Source: Schizochytrium sp. TIO01
Taxonomy: Eukaryota; Sar; Bigyra; Thraustochytrida; Thraustochytriidae
NCBI GenBank assembly: GCA_004764695.1
Contig: SMSO01000005.1
Location: forward strand, 657,501 to 721,500
Direction of reading: 5' to 3'
DNA length: 64,000 nt
This document shows, piece by piece, positions 47,451-60,152 of the stretch. The position numbers and the translations under genes were made by a program. The notes under the pieces were generated by a model that had not been told where the DNA came from, did no database searches, and was given only the letters and a program-made list of their open reading frames with translations. Numbering within the stretch: position 1 is the stretch's first letter; each line of letters begins with the position of its first letter.

Positions 47451-50400
47451 TTTTTTTTAAATAATAAACCATACAAAAACTTGACCAAATCCATGCTATT
47501 AACTTCTTGAAAAGTCAAAGCCTGGCCAATCAAGGTGAAGACACTGCCGGGCGTGACAGATGATTTGTTTGGGCCGTGCTACAGTCATTCAAGCTACAAA
47601 GTATCCGAAACACCGCAAATACTCTCCATTGGAAACTAAGAAAGTACATTAGAAAGAAAGCTTGGAGGAATGCTTCTACTCCAGAACGAATGTTAGCTTA
47701 TTAGTAAACACAGGAAATTATAATCAGCGCCTGGTTAAAACGCATCAACACCGTTTCAACGTGGCCTGGAATAAGCTATCGTTCTATCTATCTACCGAGT
47801 AAACAAGGGAGGTCTTAGTCTAAAATTGGTGTGTTTGCAATGTTCCGAAAAAAAGTAGATTAGTTCCCAATAAAAAATCTGCTAGAAGGAAAGGCAATTC
47901 AGAAGAAACTACCAAACTTATTTCATTGATATATTGTTTGCGTAAAACAAAGTGCAAAATCTGGGTAGTAGGTTTCAAGAGTTGCAGTTGTTCCTATCTA
48001 CTATAATAAATCCAGAATTGTGAGTACTTGCAGGGTCTGCAAATGGTCAGAGTGTTGAGAGTATGAAATTTCGCAAATTCATATTCTATTAGTTGGTTAG
48101 TGTATCGAAAAACATGTCTTCTGTCGTTTGTTAGTCATTCTATGGATCAGTGTTCGTTTAGCCGAAACATATATATGAAAAAAAGGAGATTTCGAAGTTG
48201 TTTTGCTGTTGATATACTAATAAGATAAGACAAGAGTATGGACAGAGGCATTTATGATTGTTCAGATTAGAGAGCTTTGAATAAATATGGGGAGCATCAA
48301 AGTATCAAATGTGATGCGAAGTCTCTTTTCCTTAGGTTACTTTTCAGGCTTAGATCTCTAAGAATTCATCCTGAGGAGCTTCTTTTTAGGTTCACATATG
48401 GTTTATCTATGTATACATATAATATAGGCGAAACATATAAAGATGACTCAAATCAGTCACCCAGGAATGTGCAGGTTTTAGCTACTAGAGACTCCAAATT
48501 TGTTATTATTATGGGAATTGATTCTCCACATGCTGCTGTACTACCGTATAATATCTAAAAATAAGCGTGAAATTGATCTTTTAGTTGACCTTGATTTCGA
48601 AGTTGCAACAAATTTTAAAACAAGTTAGTCTCTTATGCTGGTGCCATAGTTCAACATTTTTCGGATTCAATTAGAAAGGATAGTTCCTTTAGATTTGAAC
48701 TGCTGTATCGCAAGGTTTGAAGCTTCGGATTAAGAAATCTACTCTAGCTACAATATCTAGGCTACTTATCATGAGAAGCCAAGAAACTTTTGTTGCTTGT
48801 ATAGAGTGCAAGGATCCTGGCCTATTTAATTTAAATGGACAATTCAAATATCAACCTTTCTATGCGTTGAAGACTAAAAAGACCAAAGTTAAGACTGCTT
48901 TCTTGCTGTGTTCTCCTCTCCATAGAGGATTCTTACATATTTTACATTTTTTTTTCTCTCAAAAGTTACATGTGTCCGCGAAATCATCCGTAGCCGCGAA
49001 CGTGGCTTTAAACAATGATGTTCGATTTCACTCGTATCATGTTATCAGTCTATTTCCATGCTTCGTGCCTTGCTTGGAAAGGATAGGCGAGCAGAAGAAT
49101 CTGCCAAGTTGCTGCTATTTCTTTGGCAGAAACCTTCTCCTATTCAACGAATGTTCGTGTTGTACTGCTAGAGCAAAGACACGCTATCTCAGCAGCCTGA
49201 GAGCAGAGTCCAACAAAGAAAACACAGAAGAAAAGTGTTAACTATGAAAGAAAACAAAGAAAAAACTCAAATAGTTAAAATACTAGTTTCAGCATTATTT
49301 AAACAAAAACTTTGAATTCATGATAGGAAACATGATAAAGGTTCCATGACTATTAGGCTTATACTAATGTGTAAAGTTATTATTATTATTAATTTAAATT
49401 AAATCAAGAAAAGGATTTCGATCACTAGAAAATAGCCGAGCGGATAGTCTTGATGAAAGCAACCTTGTGGAGATAAGTTAAGAGAGAGAAGATACCTGGT
49501 CTAAATTTTATAATCCACAAAAGCATCGAAATCAAGAAGTGTCAGCAACCTAAAAAGGAAGCTCAGTTCCGGCCCTAGAGCTCAGGGGCAAGTTGATAGC
49601 TTTTATCTTTCTACCTTTGACAAAAAATCAAAACATTAAAAAGGAAGAATGAAACTTTGTACCTGTCCCTATTTAGTTAGAGCGACCAGAAATATTAGCT
49701 ATGTATACCATAGATTATCATAGAGTATTATATTTCGAATTTATTTTTTCTCAACTCATTAGAAATAAAATTAAATTAAAACTAGTAAAAATAAATTGAA
49801 TAACTGTTAAGAGTAACTACCAAAACAATAGTTATCTGTAAAACAATTATATAAAATCAGAGGAGAAAAAAGTAAATATAGAAATATAGGATATTAAAAA
49901 AACACAATACTTACCTAGTGCACTGTGTTTGTCATTGCGTTCATTCAACATCCCGGGCTCTCCAGATTCTTGTCCTTGGCTCTTAACAGTTGTTACTATC
50001 TAGAACCAATGTGCTCTCGTTGCTCAGAATCAGTGTAGATAGCCAGAAGCCTCCTTAAGATAGAGACGGACTTAGGATGACTTAGAACCTAAAATATTTG
50101 GCAGTGATTTTTAATTAAATATAAAACAAAAAGTGCTCGTGCTATTGATAACTTGCTGAAAGCAGAACTTAAGTGTATGAAATATAATATTGGAAGATTT
50201 TCAGTTCCCAATGCTTTGCTTTCCTCAACAACCAATTTTTCAATGCCTCAGGTTCGTTCAGGATTTCCCGCATAGAGGCTTTAGTTAGCGATGTGTAACT
50301 TACAATATATATATACTTATACATATAGTCTGGACTTTCAGCCTCGCAATAACAGCTATTCGCCTCAAACTACAGCAGAGCATCCATCAATATTGAGAAT

Positions 50401-50568
50401 AGTAGAGACGCGGCTTAGGGCACTACTGTCTGGTTGATGTGTTAAAGTTCGTTTTATTTTTATATTTTTCTAAAAGCCGTGCCCTGGTAGAGACTCAAGT
50501 TTTCTATTGAAAAATTCCAGCAGAGTTGTTGCTATCGGGGAGTACACTGTCAGAATTTCTGAAAAGGC

Positions 50569-51001
50569 ATGATGAATGATGAATATCCATCAGGACCAAC
50601 CATTCCAACAAGCCTCTTTAGAGCGTGTATCACACAAGCTTGCTTTATTATGTGTGCAGAATCGGTGTCAGGTGAGTACCGGAGAAAAGATGTAATGCCA
50701 CTGAGACCTAAAACCTGGGTCAGACTTACCGTCATTCAAGCTGCTCGATTGCGTCTCGGCAAACACATTTCAAAACCGAGCTTCTTTATGTCTTGTCTAT
50801 CTGTTGCGGAGCACTGTCGGAAGTGAGTATATAGCTTTTGCTGCTCTTGGTTGTTGTCGTATGTATGCAAGGTGTAGACTATCTTTCTTGTGTCTCAGTA
50901 ACGCAGCCTTGGCAACGGCTCATGAGTCTTCGCAAATGCTCATTGGCATGGATTTAGACGTCTCAGTGCGTTTTAAACTTGCTGCCATATTGGGATCATA
51001 G
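50569..51001 (+). CDS. Possible two-exon small gene
   Basis: An ATG frame 50569-50822 ends at a strong donor (GAA|GTGAGT). A 76-nt GT...AG intron (50823-50898) with a pyrimidine-rich acceptor (CTTTCTTGTGTCTCAG) leads to a second exon 50899-51001 in the correct frame, giving 118 residues. The second exon reads NAALATAHESSQ and ends VRFKLAAILGS. No family is recognised. A second GTGAGT inside exon 1 (50672) shows that alternatives exist. The splice signals are the only support. Confidence 0.22.
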
Positions 51002-51129
51002 AAAAGCCTTGAAGTCGCGAAATCTAAGATTCCTAAAGCAAAGAAAATAATCGAAAGTAGTCAGAGTTATGATCATCATAATTGTGTCATCATCTACAGG
51101 GGAAAAGCAAAATAACATGACAATTTCTT

Positions 51130-51250
51130 TAAAACAAGGTCCTACCTACCTGATACCTACCCTACTAGCGACTCACGCTCACCAGTTGATATGTAGTAGT
51201 TACCTACTCCTAACAAGTCAACAAACTCAAGCCTAAAGCTAAAGTTTGCA
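51130..51250. repeat. Dispersed repeat family copy (51.2 kb)
   Basis: CCTACCTACCTGATACCTACC and a TAGTAGTTACCTACTCC stretch precede ACTCAAGCCTAAAGCT (51225-51240), the same order of elements as in other copies, more diverged. Confidence 0.3.
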
Positions 51251-54200
51251 CACCTCTGTGATTTCTAAGAAGTTTTATATAACGATTTTTACTTTCCTGA
51301 ACCAGACTGCTTGTAAATAATTAAATCAGCGGAGAGGCTTTACTCTTGTCTAGTTTTGGTAAAGGTTTGTTTACTATGAGGATTCGATTTCTAAACTTGC
51401 TGGCTGCAGCGACTGCATGAGCCGAGATGGCAGTGACGGCGACGAGTCATCACCCAATGCTGCAACTGGTTCACTGCTTTAAGTGCTCGCCCTGCTCGTC
51501 ACAAGTTCCGAGTGTTGTTATTCTTCTACCTGATCCTCCCGATCTTCTCAGCAAAATTGTCCTTTCCTTCCACTAAATATTTCTCGCATTTGCCCCCTAT
51601 ACTTAAATTTGGCCGCGTCTTCTTGGCAGTACCACCACTGTAGTTTTCATTTTCAATTTCATTTTTATACAAAAAAAATAAAATGAAAAAAGTTGAGAAA
51701 GACGAAGGCGCAGAGCGTGCATACGCTACGAGCAATATTTAGCTCACTTTGATCAAGGTTCGTGCGTCATGCTAAGCTCAGAGCCAGTGAATGGGTGGTA
51801 CTGAAAGTGTTATACTGGCAATGTTTTCCTTGCACTCACATCTCATTTCACCATTTTCTGCAATACCATTTATGTTTTCTTTGTTAAGAATAAATGCCAG
51901 TGGGCTACTAAAAAAAGTAAAAAAATGCTTTTAGTTGTAGAACTACTCGGATAGTATAGTATACGCTTTTCTACAGGTTGAAACGTTTGCACGCATATAG
52001 GGACCTTTAGTTCTTTCTCAATTCTTCTTACTTACCTAGTACTAAAGTGAAACCTAGCTAGAACTCCTACAGTGAACAGTTTTATTCATTCTTTTTGAGA
52101 TAAAAATTTAGAAAAAATAAAATAAAAATAGAACGGAAATGAGAGATGGAAATGATTATTTTAATGACTTTTGGTGGTTCCCGCAAAATAAGCAATAAGC
52201 TTTGCTCCCGAGCTTTTCTCTAACTAAGTGAAAGCCAAAGCTATCTAAACTAAGCAAGAAATGCTGCCATGGACTGACTACCTACCTACCTACTCTCCTC
52301 GAGTATTATCTTATGCTTCCGTGTTTTTTAGCTAATTATATATGTATATATTATTCTTATTTTAAATATTTCTTTACAAACGTAGTACAAAAACACTAAT
52401 AAAGCACCAAGAGAACAAAAAAATCTTTTAAATATTTGTATGGGTAGCAGTCTATTGTACATGACAGAATCTGAATATATAGTCTAACTTGGTAACTTGG
52501 ACAGCAAAATCAATGAGTTTTATATAATTAATTTGCACTTCCACCGATGCAGATTTGATATACTAATTAGGAGAGCAACAGCTCGTAATTTATAAGTTTC
52601 GAAAGTGTTTGTTTGCCTACTTTGCTTCGTACATGTTAGAATTAAGTTAATCTCATGCGAATCTGCTTCTCTTCTTAAGAACTTTGATAATTTGGAAAAA
52701 CAGAGTCATACCCCACATTTTGAAAATACAACCTATATCTTTTTGCCTATACTTTGTCAAAATTGATTGTGCTGGTCTTTGAGCATCCACTAAACAATTC
52801 GGCATATTGATAGCGTGGGAGACATTCTTTCGGAGAAACGCTGATTTAGGTTTGAGTTGATGACACGTTTCCTCGCACAGAATGTAATATTATCGAATGA
52901 CACACAAGCTTCGTCGCCGTGTTTAGTTTTTTTTGTTATGCTGAAGGGAAACAATCATGTGCTGTAAATAGCTCCACGTGTCTTATAGCTATTAAGTTAA
53001 AGGCGTGTATGTGTGCTTGACTAAACGACACATGCACACCCTGCACTTGTTCAAATTCGAAGCGGATGTGTGTAAGCATATGAATTCTCCTTTGCAAACA
53101 TATTGCTCTGCGAATCATATTGCTATGCTGAAATTGAGAAGAAAGGCATCTCCAAAAACTTTCCAGCAATCTTACACAATTTTAGCAGCTGCACAGTATT
53201 CAAAGTTTATGCTAAGGGTAATGGCGAGATGAAGTGTCAAATATGCAACCCCGGATTCTGTTAGAGACCTGTTAAACGAAACTCCAAGGGAGTCTGCTCA
53301 TGTGATATAAGGAATTTGTTATTTGCTTCGTGCTTATATCCTACGCCTTACACTCTCAGGTACACCCAAACACATTCATAATATTCGTCATTCCATGGTG
53401 GTAAACATAAATCATCGACATTTATATTGGAGAATTTTGTCTATTTTTTTAATTTTTTTTATTAAAGAAGCAGGGATTCGGAGCTAGCCAAGTAAAAGAA
53501 ACGTTTATTCCTCTAGAATTTTTTTCTAGACAGGGATTCCAAAATTGTTTTTTTCCCTTGATTGCAGCAAGCGATTTCCATTAGTTATTGATGTAGCTGA
53601 TGAGTCGGGTAATTTTCTATCACTTCAAGTGTAGTATTAATAATACGAGTAGTTGCTTTTAGGTTGTTGGTTGAGTATTTAATTAAAAGTGTTTCAGCTA
53701 AGCTGTGTATGCAATACCTGTTCGCACCTGCTCTTTGGAACTCCTCACACCTTTTCCTACGAAGATCCTCAGGCCTATCTTCAATTAACGTTGATTGATC
53801 GAAGAATGAGAGGTTGGAAGGTACTGAGTAGCAAGTACTGAGTAGTAGTCTCATGACTGGATTAGTTTTGCATTGCAATATCTACGTAGTGGGTCGCGGC
53901 CAATCGCAGTAAACTCTACAGCTGTTGCTATCGCCGTCATAACCACAACCACCCATTTTCCATCAAATCGCTCAGAATCTGATCCATGAAACTCGCCTCA
54001 GGAAAGAGACAGTGGCACCAAACTATACGAGGCGAGAGTGGACTGACTCGAAGTGAGTGGCCGCATCGATGCCCTGCTCGGCTGATGACAAATCAGATTG
54101 CAATTTGATGAGAGGCGGTTCAGTCAGGCAATGCTGGTGGGCAGGATGTTTAGATTCACCGGAGATGGATGGAGTGATTTGCACTCTCACATAACCAGAC

Positions 54201-55090
54201 GATATTCGATTTCTTGATTTCTTGCGAGGCTTTGACATGCTCGGCTGAATGCTCAATTAAAATCCTCAGACATAGTATATATGATATGCCATGCCTGGTT
54301 ACATTTATTGGTTGGCTCCTTCGGGCCCATGCTCACACTCAACCCAGCGATCTTCGGATTGGTCCAATCTTTGTTTGAACGCTCGATGCAATTTGCAGCT
54401 GCCTAAAGTTGGGCGCACGCGTTCTCAGGCTCAATCTTTATGGTGCTCACGCCAAAAATGCAAACAAGGGAGGGTACAGTCGAAACCTGAAAGCAGCCAG
54501 TAGCGGACATGAGGCATGGATTTGTCTTATTCGCGTAACAGTCTTAGGAACACGCGCAAAGAGTCGCACCTGAAGTTCGCGTCTCTTACCTACCACGAAT
54601 CAACATGATGGATTTGGCTTGAAAAGTTTTTAACTGATTACCTCTCCCTGGTGTGAGTGATGGAGCTATGTATTTAAGGCATTAGGTAGGAACTAACCAT
54701 CAGCTTTGATTTAAAATAATTTCTTTGTTTTCAAAAGTACATTTCTTAAAGCCTGGAAGATCGCTCCTAGCTGCGAGGCCTACTCACAACTCACAAAATC
54801 TGCGAACAGTGTAAAAGAAATGAAATGACTAAGACCCTTCAACTCTGCAACTGCTCGATCAGGTTCATGCGCAACTCAGCTAGTAGACGATTGTTCGGAT
54901 TTCGTTTGGAGAGATTGAGCAAAGCATTGAAAAGGTAATAGGGGAAGCAAGAATGATTTGAAGAAGATTGGTGATCTCCTTTCAAGCCCCCCTTTTTCCC
55001 CCTTTTTTTTAAAAGCTTCATAAGTTAGCTTGGAGGAGGAAGAAGCTTGGCGGCGATAAATAGGCGATCTTTTGCGGCTAACTACCTTTG

Positions 55091-55120
55091 ACATGACATG
55101 ACATGACATGACATGACATG
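55091..55120. repeat. ACATG pentanucleotide tandem repeat
   Basis: Six exact, uninterrupted ACATG units. Confidence 0.95.
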
Positions 55121-57522
55121 TAAAAAACTTAAGAACTATCAGAAGAGCACTGAGAAGTGTACTCTATTAGGCCAACGTCACCACTTTGGAAACAATCTGT
55201 GGTGAAACCTTTGCTATTGCTAATACCACTACTCACTACTACAACTTAATTAGATAATACCTACTAACCGAATACAGCCAAGAGTCTGCGTAATAAAATA
55301 CTAAATAACTCGACTAATGTTTTGCATGCTACAGGGACAGTAGTGGGTATCATAGAAGAACATTAAAGTACAAGGACAGACCTCGTAATAAATAATAATA
55401 ATTATTATTTCGACTGTGAAGACCTCGCTCCCTATCTATAGGCGTATACATATATACGACCAGAGGGGAGGCTGTAGTAGTAGGTATTCTGTTCTTTTTA
55501 TATATTTTGAACGAGACTTCAGAAAGAAAAAGAAAGAAACGGAGACACGATGCATTAGCTATTATAACTCTTTCAAAGCTTCGCTGGCAATCTTGAGACC
55601 GACGTGATGATATATATACAAAGAAATCGTTTGATTTGGCAATTTAAATTCTTCATTTCTCCTTTCACAAAATGAAAACACACAACAAGTTGCATGGCAA
55701 TTCCTCAGTTCTGCAGTATGTAGATATTCTACATCATCTAATAAATCAGGTCAGACAATTAATATGGTGCGCGAGCAGTTGCCCTTCTTTGGACTGGGTA
55801 GTATCATAGACGAGGTGCGAAAAGTTCATTGGCTCAAAGAGCTTAAAGGGTACGCAGGATGGCGCAGAGTATATTGATTCTATGCATACTGAACAACACA
55901 AACCATTCAACTTTTGTACAGTGCAAATGCATCATGGTAGGACATTTTACCTTTTAAGAAGATTAGTTCAATTAAAAAAATATATATATAGATAAAAGAG
56001 AAGAAGCTGATAGTATCTTCATATTCTTGACACTGCCGCTTTCCTCGAAACAAGGTCTTTGAAAGGAACGAATAATAATGTTTTCCCTCAAAATATTACA
56101 GAAATGAACATCACATGACAAATTGAAGTTTTACACTTTAAAATGTACATTAAAAAAAAATTAAATTAAAATAATATTAAAAATACTAACTTAAAATTGC
56201 AATTAAAGACTCTCAAGGACAGGATATCACATGAATATATTTCCTGGCTGTGTTTGCTTATCTAATATTTGGGTAGCTACCAATTACTATTTTGACCTGG
56301 AAATTCAGCAAAACTATTTCCTACTGAGAGTAGCCTACGATCATATGATGGTAGGTTTCGATACTGCCCTGGTTTGATTGATTTGGGTTGGAAACTTCAT
56401 TCGATCGATTGCGGGGTAAAACTTTGCCCTTCTCTATTGGTCCAGACCTTATGAAAGCCGCTATGCGAGAGTTTTCATGTTCAAACTGTCGTGGATGATG
56501 ATGATGCAACAGCTGATCTCAAATTATTTGCTGCTCGCGAATTCCAATAGTATTACAAGTGTTTCCAGTCTCAAGACTTTTAGACATGAACTAGTAAGGA
56601 CGTATGTAATAACAGTATTAGGTGAAGTAATACCTCATAGCTTTCAAATAGAGATAAATCCAATGATGGAGTGGCTTTGTCAGGGATTAGCGAAGTGTGA
56701 CTTTGTAGTAATAGAGAGTATACTAACATAACTACCTATTTTAATAAATACTAAAAAAGTGAGAAACCTAGATAATTGAAGCGTCACGCGAAAGGGCGCG
56801 TAAACTCTTACAACATTTGCAACTGCGTTGTGCCATACCCACCAAGAGGTAGAGACAGTTCAGATTAGGATTCACAATTAACGTTAAACTGTACCTTAAG
56901 GTCGCAAAAAGCCACAGCAGCGGCAGCTCTTGATAGATGAACTCATGCCGATTGCTCGCAAAGCTGGTTGTGCGCGCAATAAAATTATTGTCGTTCAAAG
57001 TGAAGGATTCGAATAGTTGTTCGTCTCCTTCAAGGATTGATTCTTAGTTTGGAAAAAAGTGACCTTTTAAACAATATTTTTTACAATTAAAGTTAAAATT
57101 ATCGAAAAGCGTGTTTTTAAACAAAAGCAATTTAAAAACTTGAAGAGTAAAAACCATTTCTCACCAGGTAGGAAGTATTACCTCTTTCTTAGTGTGACAA
57201 GTAACACATTCTCAAAACACTGAACGTCATCCAGAAATTCTTTGCGTATAACTATGATTTTCAATTAAGTTGCCCGGAAAAGAAACAACAAGAAGGAATC
57301 ATTTTTCAAACAGTCAAGCTCGCAATTTGGAAAGTATAGTAGTACCTGCTATAACGAAGTGCTGACGCTTCTCCGAAGGTCAGCAAACCCGAAACATTGG
57401 AAGGTTCACGCAACACGAGCAATTCATTAGACCACTTGTACTTTGTCTCATCTAGCGAACTTTACAGCGCTGTCGATCTAGAGGCAGGCACTCAATAACC
57501 AACCCAAAACATCTATAGCAGA

Positions 57523-58917
57523 ATGGACGATGATCTCGTGTTGCTTACCGATGACTCGGTTGCATTCTTTGAGCCTACTTATGAAGCAATGGGCAATGCA
57601 CAACACAGTACTTCCCTCAACGAACAGCATCTGAGTCTCGTCGATGTGGCTAGCGGTGAGCACCAGCAGCAATATTTCTCTAGCTTAGACCCTATGCAGG
57701 ACTTGGATTATCAACAAGATGCCAATACAGGCAGCTCTAGTACCGTGGGTTATTTTGGCAACCATAACCAACAATATCAGTCAAAATATAACCAGCAAGC
57801 CTTTTCTCTGGAATCGCATGAAAGAGTCGACTTCGCAAACCTTGAACATCAGTATCAGCCATCCAAAAGAGATGTTTTGTATGAAGGTTATCCTTCGCAC
57901 GCATCGGAATACTATTCACAAAATGTTTCCCATATATCACCCTACCAATATTCACATAGTATTCAAGAAATTGGCTACATTGAGCCTATTCCTCTCGAAT
58001 ATGGCGAATGGGAATATCAGGGTACCATGAATGGGGCACAACATTCTAGCTATGCCGCTGATAACTCTGCATTTGAGCAGGTGCCCCTCCAGGATTCCCA
58101 GTACCAAGAGCAACACCAGCATCAAAATACACTCTCTACGTACAGCCAAGAGTTCACAGAGCATCATTCGGTCGCAAATACACTGTCGCATGCTCCAGTA
58201 GCTCGAGCGAATGCGTCTTTTGACGTTTGCTCCTCGTCCTCGTCCTCCTTCCATGATGGTGATTCTACTGACGGTGAGTGTGCAACTGAAAACCGTGTCG
58301 ATCAGCAGCAACGTCTTCGTAAGCGCAAAGCTTCAGAGCTACCGGGCTCCGAAGCATCCCTCGAAGCACCTGCACAGCGAGCTTGCTTTACATTTAGTTG
58401 TGCATCAGAAGAGCTACAGCAACAGAGTCGATCTTATGAGCAACAGCAGGAGATTCAAAAAGCGCAGCAACAACAGGCACGAGAAGAAGCCCTGCGTGAA
58501 TTCCAGCAAATGACATACGAAGAGCTTCAAAAACGCAAGGCTAAGGCAAGCGCTGATTTGGAAACGACGAAACATCGTCATCGTCGGGGCCTTGTGTGCC
58601 CCAAATGCACTTTAAAATCGCGTGTCAAGTTTATGCAACAAGTACTTCTTGACAAAGCTGAAAACAACAAATTCCCTGTATCTCCTTCACATGCTGTTTC
58701 ATCGTTTCGGTTTTCTAGCGGAACTGTGTCCCCTACCAACATCACTGCGGTATTACCATCTGTGAAGCGTGTAACCTCTACTGATGGAACCGGAAGTGTT
58801 GGATCTATACGAACCGATCTGGCTGAGACTGAAGATCCTTTCGTCTTTGACTGTATGGCTTCATCAAAAGGTTCGATTCCTGTAAGCTCCTCTTTCCAGA
58901 CAACCTACTCCTCTTAA
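57523..58917 (+). CDS. Q/S/Y-rich protein with CPKC motif, function unknown
   Basis: A 464-residue protein I do not recognise. The first 230 residues are rich in Q, Y, S, H and E and probably disordered; they start with an acidic, hydrophobic segment (MDDDLVLL) of the kind seen in activation regions. A basic RKRK cluster (266-269) could be a nuclear localisation signal. Residues about 290-350 are Q/E/K-rich and likely to form a coiled coil (REFQQMTYEELQKRKAKA). A basic stretch (HRHRR) then leads into C359-P-K-C362, a single CxxC half-site, followed by KSRVKFMQQVLLDKAEN and a Ser/Thr-rich tail. Composition suggests a nuclear regulator, possibly transcriptional or RNA-related, but no domain proves this. 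ATG at 57523, no introns, convergent with the membrane-protein gene downstream. Confidence 0.75.
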   Translation: MDDDLVLLTDDSVAFFEPTYEAMGNAQHSTSLNEQHLSLVDVASGEHQQQYFSSLDPMQDLDYQQDANTGSSSTVGYFGNHNQQYQSKYNQQAFSLESHERVDFANLEHQYQPSKRDVLYEGYPSHASEYYSQNVSHISPYQYSHSIQEIGYIEPIPLEYGEWEYQGTMNGAQHSSYAADNSAFEQVPLQDSQYQEQHQHQNTLSTYSQEFTEHHSVANTLSHAPVARANASFDVCSSSSSSFHDGDSTDGECATENRVDQQQRLRKRKASELPGSEASLEAPAQRACFTFSCASEELQQQSRSYEQQQEIQKAQQQQAREEALREFQQMTYEELQKRKAKASADLETTKHRHRRGLVCPKCTLKSRVKFMQQVLLDKAENNKFPVSPSHAVSSFRFSSGTVSPTNITAVLPSVKRVTSTDGTGSVGSIRTDLAETEDPFVFDCMASSKGSIPVSSSFQTTYSS

Positions 58918-59531
58918 AAGTAGCACTGTACCTTGTTTGTATTCTTTACCAAGATTACAGACCGCTTTCTTCGTTTATTTCCTTTCAAATTTACTATATA
59001 ACGGGGCATTACGATAACTCGAAAATGTATCTGATCGCCCTTGACTACTGCCTTTTATCTATAACAATACACCTACTTATTGCCTTTTGCCAGTTTTTAC
59101 CTTTCTGTTGATATTTCTTATAAACATATTTATATATAGACTTCTCAAAGCATGATCTTCCAATCTTAATGATAGTGATTATGTCTCCTGTGTACTTTTA
59201 GCGTGCTTAGACTCAATTTCTATGACCCGATTTTATAACTTATACAAAGTGCTCATATAACAGACGGAACGAACGGAGGAAGTTTACTGCCTTTGTTCCA
59301 GACTAGCAGATTCACGCTCCGTTTCGCTTATGCTTCTGGTAACGATGAGATGGAACTCGAATTTTGTTAACGCCTCTTTGAGATTGTCGAAGCATAAATG
59401 ACTCAGGAATCAAGCTTGAGCACCTTAAGTCTTTCATCGGATCGGATTCATATCTTATCAGAGTTATGCCATTGTTGCAGACTTTTATGTCCGCACGCCG
59501 CCTTGAATATATGATATAGATTAATGAATAA
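58918..59531. other. Convergent spacer
   Basis: AT-rich 3' flanks of two convergent genes; no frame or RNA gene seen. Confidence 0.5.
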
Positions 59532-60152
59532 TCAGCGAGCCTTTCTTGCAGCCATTAAATGTCTTGCTTTTTGTGTTCGCCTATACTCGAAAAGGCTTAC
59601 AAGCAGTGCACTGCCGATGCTTAAAAGGCATCCAATGCCATGGGACACAGATATGAATACACCGGTTCTACGATCGAGTTTCCCATGCAAGCTTTGCCAG
59701 AGAGGCAGCACGACCCAACCTAATGCTGCAAGAGCTACCAGAATTGCTGACCCGTAAGAATAACCTGCCAGTGCCCATCTATGCCGAGCTGGTACGACTA
59801 AAGTGCAGACACACAAAGCAAACATCAACACCCAAAGCAAGATGCCTGCACCCCATTTCACAGGAAATGGGGCCTCGTTGCCCAAGCTAAGGACGTAATA
59901 ATTAATAGCTAGACTTAGACCTGCATATAATGCGTGCAGGCTGACGAATACCCGGCAAAGACCTTGCAGTGCTCTCTCATTGGTGGTGGCTTGGCTGCTC
60001 AGCTCTTGGCTAGCTAAACTATCCTCCTCACTGAGACTCTCTCCATACGTAAACTTGGCAAGCTGTTGCCTTCTTCGTTCTTCTCGTTGCTGCCTGGCTG
60101 TATCTGCAGCGTGCGCCCTGCGCAACAAAGCACTGCCACGCACGCGCACCAT
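59532..60152 (-). CDS. Four-helix membrane protein, function unknown
   Basis: A 206-residue protein with a basic, Arg-rich soluble N-terminus (1-60; RQQREERRRQQ at 20-30) and four predicted hydrophobic helices at about 66-88, 100-120, 128-151 and 164-188, ending in a basic tail (RRTQKARHLMAARKAR). There is no cleavable signal peptide, and the positive-charge distribution suggests both termini face the cytosol. I do not recognise a family. The ATG at 60152 is the first in frame and the region is clearly GC-richer than its flanks, which supports a real gene. No introns. Confidence 0.7.
   Translation of the reverse strand: MVRVRGSALLRRAHAADTARQQREERRRQQLAKFTYGESLSEEDSLASQELSSQATTNERALQGLCRVFVSLHALYAGLSLAINYYVLSLGNEAPFPVKWGAGILLWVLMFALCVCTLVVPARHRWALAGYSYGSAILVALAALGWVVLPLWQSLHGKLDRRTGVFISVSHGIGCLLSIGSALLVSLFEYRRTQKARHLMAARKAR

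Larger units (their letters stand above)
38832..57522. other. 18.7-kb gene-poor tract
   Basis: No recognised gene. It contains AAC, CTT, TAA and ACATG microsatellites, dispersed repeat copies at 41.06-41.16 and 51.13-51.25 kb, ACCTAC clusters near 44580 and 52275, AT-rich stretches (43965-44100, 47100-47250, 49720-49880) and a GC-richer island at about 53890-54560. Longer chance-like frames: 45207-45527 (+), 46743-46994 (-), 48277-48558 and 48717-49241 (+), 53585-53854 (-, ATG), 54023-54238 (-, ATG, 71 aa, basic start MSKPRKKSRNR) and 54291-54503 (+, ATG). None resembles a known family. A possible spliced frame at 50569-51001 is listed separately. Confidence 0.5.

Noticed and set aside
48277-49241. 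Two adjacent plus-strand frames, one with a KVKTAFLLC stretch recalling Ty1/copia reverse transcriptase (VKTAFL)
   Set aside because: The surrounding RT motifs are missing, the frames lack ATG starts and are separated by stops; the match is six residues and likely chance.
53585-53854. 89-codon minus-strand ATG frame with EDRPEDLRRKRCEEF
   Set aside because: Reads smoothly but no family, and one such frame is expected by chance in a tract this long.
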